Shown: one piece after another, positions 5,403 to 7,399 of the stretch | Layout: each line of letters begins with the position of its first letter | How positions within the stretch are numbered: the stretch's first letter is position 1 | Origin: Flavobacteriaceae bacterium | GTDB lineage: Bacteria; Bacteroidota; Bacteroidia; Flavobacteriales; Flavobacteriaceae | Reading direction: 5' to 3' | DNA: 7,399 bases | NCBI GenBank assembly: GCA_030618945.1 | Contig: JAUXCI010000125.1 | Span: 1 to 7,399, forward strand | Notes under the pieces: generated by a model | The model's database searches: none | The model's input: only the letters and a program-made list of their open reading frames with translations | Told to the model about the DNA's origin: nothing | Position numbers and translations under genes: made by a program

Positions 5403-5433
5403 GTTTTTAGTAACTTGCGTTACATAATTTTGT
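5396..5433 (+). promoter_or_regulatory. Promoter of the fasciclin-cytochrome-nosZ operon
   Basis: The -7 box TAATTTTG (5425-5432) lies 43 bases ahead of the fasciclin gene start. ATATCATGTTTTT (5396-5408) sits 16 bases upstream of it. The same two blocks and spacing occur at 266-303. A TTG at the usual -33 place is missing; the T-run 5404-5408 is there instead, which suits activator dependence. The leader of about 38 bases is A/T-rich and unstructured. Confidence 0.6.
5410..5423. promoter_or_regulatory. GTAAC-N4-GTTAC palindrome in the nos promoter spacer
   Basis: GTAAC (5410-5414) and GTTAC (5419-5423) are exact reverse complements with a 4-base centre. They fill the stretch between the -33 region and the -7 box. 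A protein bound there would block RNA polymerase, so it is a candidate repressor operator. It is absent from the otherwise matching promoter at 266-303. Confidence 0.4.
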
Positions 5434-5475
5434 GCTTGGTAAACAGTATAAAATAACTAACTTAAATTTTTAATA

Positions 5476-6051
5476 ATGAAAAGTCGCATATTATTAATTG
5501 TAGTGTTTTTCGCTTTGTCCTTTGTTTCTTGTAAAAATGAAAGTCAAAAATCTGAAAAATCTACTACCGAAAAAGTATCTGAATCTAGTGCTCATAAAGG
5601 ACAGGCTTCAGTAATAGACAATGAATCAGCAGCTAACGCATTGACAGTTGCAAAATCTATAGAAGATTTTAGCACCCTTGTTGCAGCTATTCAGGCAGCC
5701 GGTGTGGAAGACGCGGTTGTTAATACAGGGCCTTTGACAATTTTTGCACCATTAAATTCAGCCTTTGCAAAACTACCAGAAGGTACAGTTGAAAACTTGG
5801 TTAAACCTGAAAATAAAGCTACTTTAGCTTTTATTTTAGTAAATCATGTGGCTCCTGCCAATTATCCTATCAAACAACTTAAAAAAGAAGCTAAAAAAGG
5901 AAGAAAACTTTATATGGCCTCAGGTAAATACCTTTTGGTTGAAAACAAGGATGGAAAAATCTTTGTAGGAGGTACTGAAATATTAAAAACAGTGCAAGTG
6001 AGTAATGGCTGGATACACGTTATAGATGACGTATTAGTGCCAGCAGAATAA
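5476..6051 (+). CDS. Fasciclin (FAS1) domain lipoprotein, first gene of the nos operon
   Basis: This 191-residue protein starts with a lipoprotein signal peptide (MKSRILLIVVFFALSFVSC, lipidated C19) and a Ser/Lys/Glu-rich linker to about residue 55. A single FAS1 domain (about 56-190) follows. Its conserved blocks are TIFAPLNSAFAKLP (88-101), the H-box region ILVNHVAPANY (120-130) and the closing NGWIHVIDDVLVP (177-189). Bacterial FAS1 domains are secreted or surface modules implicated in adhesion or protein-protein contact; no enzymatic role is established. It is followed after 23 bases by a cytochrome c lipoprotein and then NosZ, on the same strand under one promoter. This suggests that it serves N2O respiration, for example as a docking or assembly partner at the outer face of a membrane (inference). 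There is no Shine-Dalgarno sequence, as is usual in the phylum. Confidence 0.9.
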   Translation: MKSRILLIVVFFALSFVSCKNESQKSEKSTTEKVSESSAHKGQASVIDNESAANALTVAKSIEDFSTLVAAIQAAGVEDAVVNTGPLTIFAPLNSAFAKLPEGTVENLVKPENKATLAFILVNHVAPANYPIKQLKKEAKKGRKLYMASGKYLLVENKDGKIFVGGTEILKTVQVSNGWIHVIDDVLVPAE

Positions 6052-6074
6052 TTAAATAATTGAACTACTAAGGA

Positions 6075-6539
6075 ATGAAATTAAAATTTATTACTGTATG
6101 TGTTATAGCTTTGGCTATGACGAGTTGTGGAGAAGAAAAAGCCAAAAAGGAAGCTCCGGCGCCACAAAAAGAAGAATCAAAGGTTGCTGTTGAAAATGTT
6201 GACCCAATGTCTAATAAAGGAATTGGACCCATATCTAGTGTCACTTTAGGTGAAATTGACCCCGCCATGGCAGCTGAGGGAGAGGTTGTTTTTAAAGCAA
6301 AATGTACTGCTTGTCATAAACTGAGCAAAAAATTTGTTGGGCCTGCCCTAAAGGGAGTAACACAAAGAAGGTCTCCTGAATGGATTATGAATATGGCGAT
6401 GAACCCTGAAGAAATGATTCAAAAAGATCCAATTGCTCAAAAGCTGTTGGTTGAGGCAAATGGAGCCCCAATGGCCAATCAGAATATCACTGAAGTAGAG
6501 GCACGTGCGCTTTTAGAATATTTTAGAACTAAAAATTAA
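6075..6539 (+). CDS. Mono-haem cytochrome c lipoprotein, probable electron donor to NosZ
   Basis: This 154-residue protein has a lipoprotein signal peptide with lipobox AMTSC (C18), then an Ala/Pro/Glu/Lys-rich linker (19-40). A class I cytochrome c domain (about 64-154) follows. The haem motif is C77-x2-C80-H81 in FKAKCTACHKLSKKFVGPAL, with the usual VGPAL segment after it. M133 in GAPMANQ is the likely sixth haem ligand, and a C-terminal helix (VEARALLEYFRTK) closes the fold. It acts outside the cytoplasmic membrane, anchored by lipid. Lying 22 bases upstream of nosZ, it most likely passes electrons to NosZ, as cytochromes c do in other clade II nos clusters (inference). The sequence AGGA directly touches the ATG, so it is too close to be a working ribosome site; the signal peptide fixes the start. 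Confidence 0.92.
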   Translation: MKLKFITVCVIALAMTSCGEEKAKKEAPAPQKEESKVAVENVDPMSNKGIGPISSVTLGEIDPAMAAEGEVVFKAKCTACHKLSKKFVGPALKGVTQRRSPEWIMNMAMNPEEMIQKDPIAQKLLVEANGAPMANQNITEVEARALLEYFRTKN

Positions 6540-6561
6540 TCCGACTTAAATCTTAATAATT

Positions 6562-7399
6562 ATGAAAACAATGTTTAAATATTTTATCACTTTGATGGTA
6601 CTTTCCTCGTGGTTAGTGTCATGTGGTGATATGAATTCAGGTAAATCTGGAAATCAGGGTGCTCTTTCAGGAAATGCAGCCGAGAAAGTATATGTTGCCC
6701 CAGGGGAACATGATGAGTATTACGCTTTTCTCTCAGGAGGATTTTCTGGGCAGTTAGCTGTTTACGGTTTACCTTCTGGAAGACTTTTTAAAGTTATACC
6801 AGTATTCTCAGTAGATGCAGAAAAAGCATGGGGATTTAATGAAGAAACTAAACCTATGTTGAATACGTCACATGGCTTTATCCCTTGGGATGATTCACAC
6901 CATCCGGATATATCTCAAACTGCAGGTGAGTTAGACGGAAGATGGATATTTATCAATGGTAACAATACACCGCGTATTGCTAAAATTGATTTGACAACTT
7001 TTGAAACTACCGAAATTATTGAAGTTCCAAATTCTGCTGGTAACCACAGTTCTTCTTTCGTAACTGAAAATACGGAATATGTTGTTGCTGGAACTCGTTG
7101 TTCTATACCATTTCCTCAAAGAGATATGCCTATTGATGAATATAAAGGTAATTTTAAAGGAGCTTTAACATTTATATCTGTTGATCCAGAAGATGGTGGT
7201 ATGGATATCAAATTTCAATTAATGATGCCTGGATTTGATTATGATTTATCACATCCTGGTAGAGGTAAATCTCATGGATGGTTCTTCTTTACAACATATA
7301 ATACAGAAGAAGCACATTCATTATTAGAGGTTAATGCATCTCAAAATGATAAAGATTTTATTGCTGCAATTAACTGGAAAAAAGCTGAAGAGTATATCA
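6562..7399 (+). CDS. nosZ: Nitrous-oxide reductase (clade II, Sec/lipoprotein type), N-terminal part, cut by window edge
   Basis: The 279 visible residues are the start of NosZ (EC 1.7.2.4), the periplasmic copper enzyme that reduces N2O to N2. The frame is open to the right edge, and a full-length protein would be about 640-660 aa. The N-terminus is a Sec lipoprotein signal (lipobox LVSC, C21), not the twin-arginine signal of clade I; this and the sequence style point to clade II. The beta-propeller that carries the CuZ centre begins here. H113-H114 in DSHHPDIS and H162 in AGNHSS correspond to the first three His ligands of CuZ. DGRWIFINGNNTPRIAKIDL (125-144) and SHGWFFFTTYN (237-247) are hallmark stretches. 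The CuA domain with its Cys/His ligands lies beyond the window. ATG 6562 is used because the signal peptide begins there; M4 is a less likely alternative. Maturation genes nosD, F, Y and L are expected downstream. Confidence 0.95.
   Translation, partial: MKTMFKYFITLMVLSSWLVSCGDMNSGKSGNQGALSGNAAEKVYVAPGEHDEYYAFLSGGFSGQLAVYGLPSGRLFKVIPVFSVDAEKAWGFNEETKPMLNTSHGFIPWDDSHHPDISQTAGELDGRWIFINGNNTPRIAKIDLTTFETTEIIEVPNSAGNHSSSFVTENTEYVVAGTRCSIPFPQRDMPIDEYKGNFKGALTFISVDPEDGGMDIKFQLMMPGFDYDLSHPGRGKSHGWFFFTTYNTEEAHSLLEVNASQNDKDFIAAINWKKAEEYI

Noticed and set aside
6068..6268. Minus-strand 66-codon frame across the start of the cytochrome c gene
   Set aside because: Antisense to the signal peptide and linker of the cytochrome. 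Its Ser/Ala/Phe-rich composition is what the reverse of a Lys/Glu/Ala-rich linker gives.
6931..7119. Minus-strand 62-codon frame inside nosZ
   Set aside because: Antisense to strongly conserved NosZ sequence, with no domain.
1..7399. Search by eye for CRISPR arrays, tRNA/rRNA genes, insertion sequences and phage genes
   Set aside because: No regularly spaced repeats, transposase-like frames, tRNA cloverleaf sequence or rRNA signature was seen, and all genes look like ordinary chromosomal Bacteroidota genes of even composition.

Overview
The window looks like a chromosomal segment of a member of the Bacteroidota (Flavobacteriia or Cytophagia-like). The evidence is low GC, almost no Shine-Dalgarno sequences, Bacteroidota-type -7 promoter boxes (TAnnTTTG) in front of nearly every transcription unit, three consecutive lipoproteins, a DUF3667 membrane protein, and proteins typical of that phylum. 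The genus cannot be named from this sequence. Coding density is high and no gene-free stretch exceeds about 150 bases.

Left part (1-2320): the 3' end of a kynureninase gene (tryptophan/kynurenine catabolism) runs in from the left edge. It is followed by a 59-codon gene for a small Cys/His protein with its own promoter. A hairpin terminator separates this from the convergent pruA gene (glutamate-semialdehyde dehydrogenase of proline catabolism). pruA shares a divergent promoter region with an NRDE/TANGO2-like gene.

Middle part (2320-5353): the NRDE/TANGO2-like gene converges on a DUF3667 zinc-ribbon membrane protein gene with no intergenic base at all. The two stop codons abut inside a perfect palindrome. 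The DUF3667 gene is preceded on the minus strand by apaG, probably in one transcription unit. Upstream of apaG lies an Rrf2-family regulator with IscR/NsrR-like Cys ligands.

Right part (5354-7399): divergent from the Rrf2 gene is an apparent operon of three lipoproteins: a fasciclin (FAS1) domain protein, a mono-haem cytochrome c, and the N-terminal 279 residues of a clade II-type nitrous-oxide reductase (NosZ) that runs off the right edge. This is the start of a nos (N2O respiration) cluster. The cytochrome is a plausible electron donor to NosZ, and the Rrf2 protein is a plausible NO- or Fe-S-responsive regulator.

The most interesting signals are regulatory. The 122-bp rrf2/nos intergenic region holds three separate inverted repeats: an FNR-like ATGAT-N4-ATCAT, a GTAAC-N4-GTTAC inside the promoter spacer, and a 27-bp ATGCA/TGCAT repeat over the rrf2 promoter. 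The nos promoter also shares a two-block element with identical 16-nt spacing with the promoter of the small Cys/His protein 5 kb away, which suggests co-regulation. The second point worth following is the coupling of a FAS1 lipoprotein of unknown role to NosZ. No mobile element, CRISPR array, tRNA or rRNA was seen.
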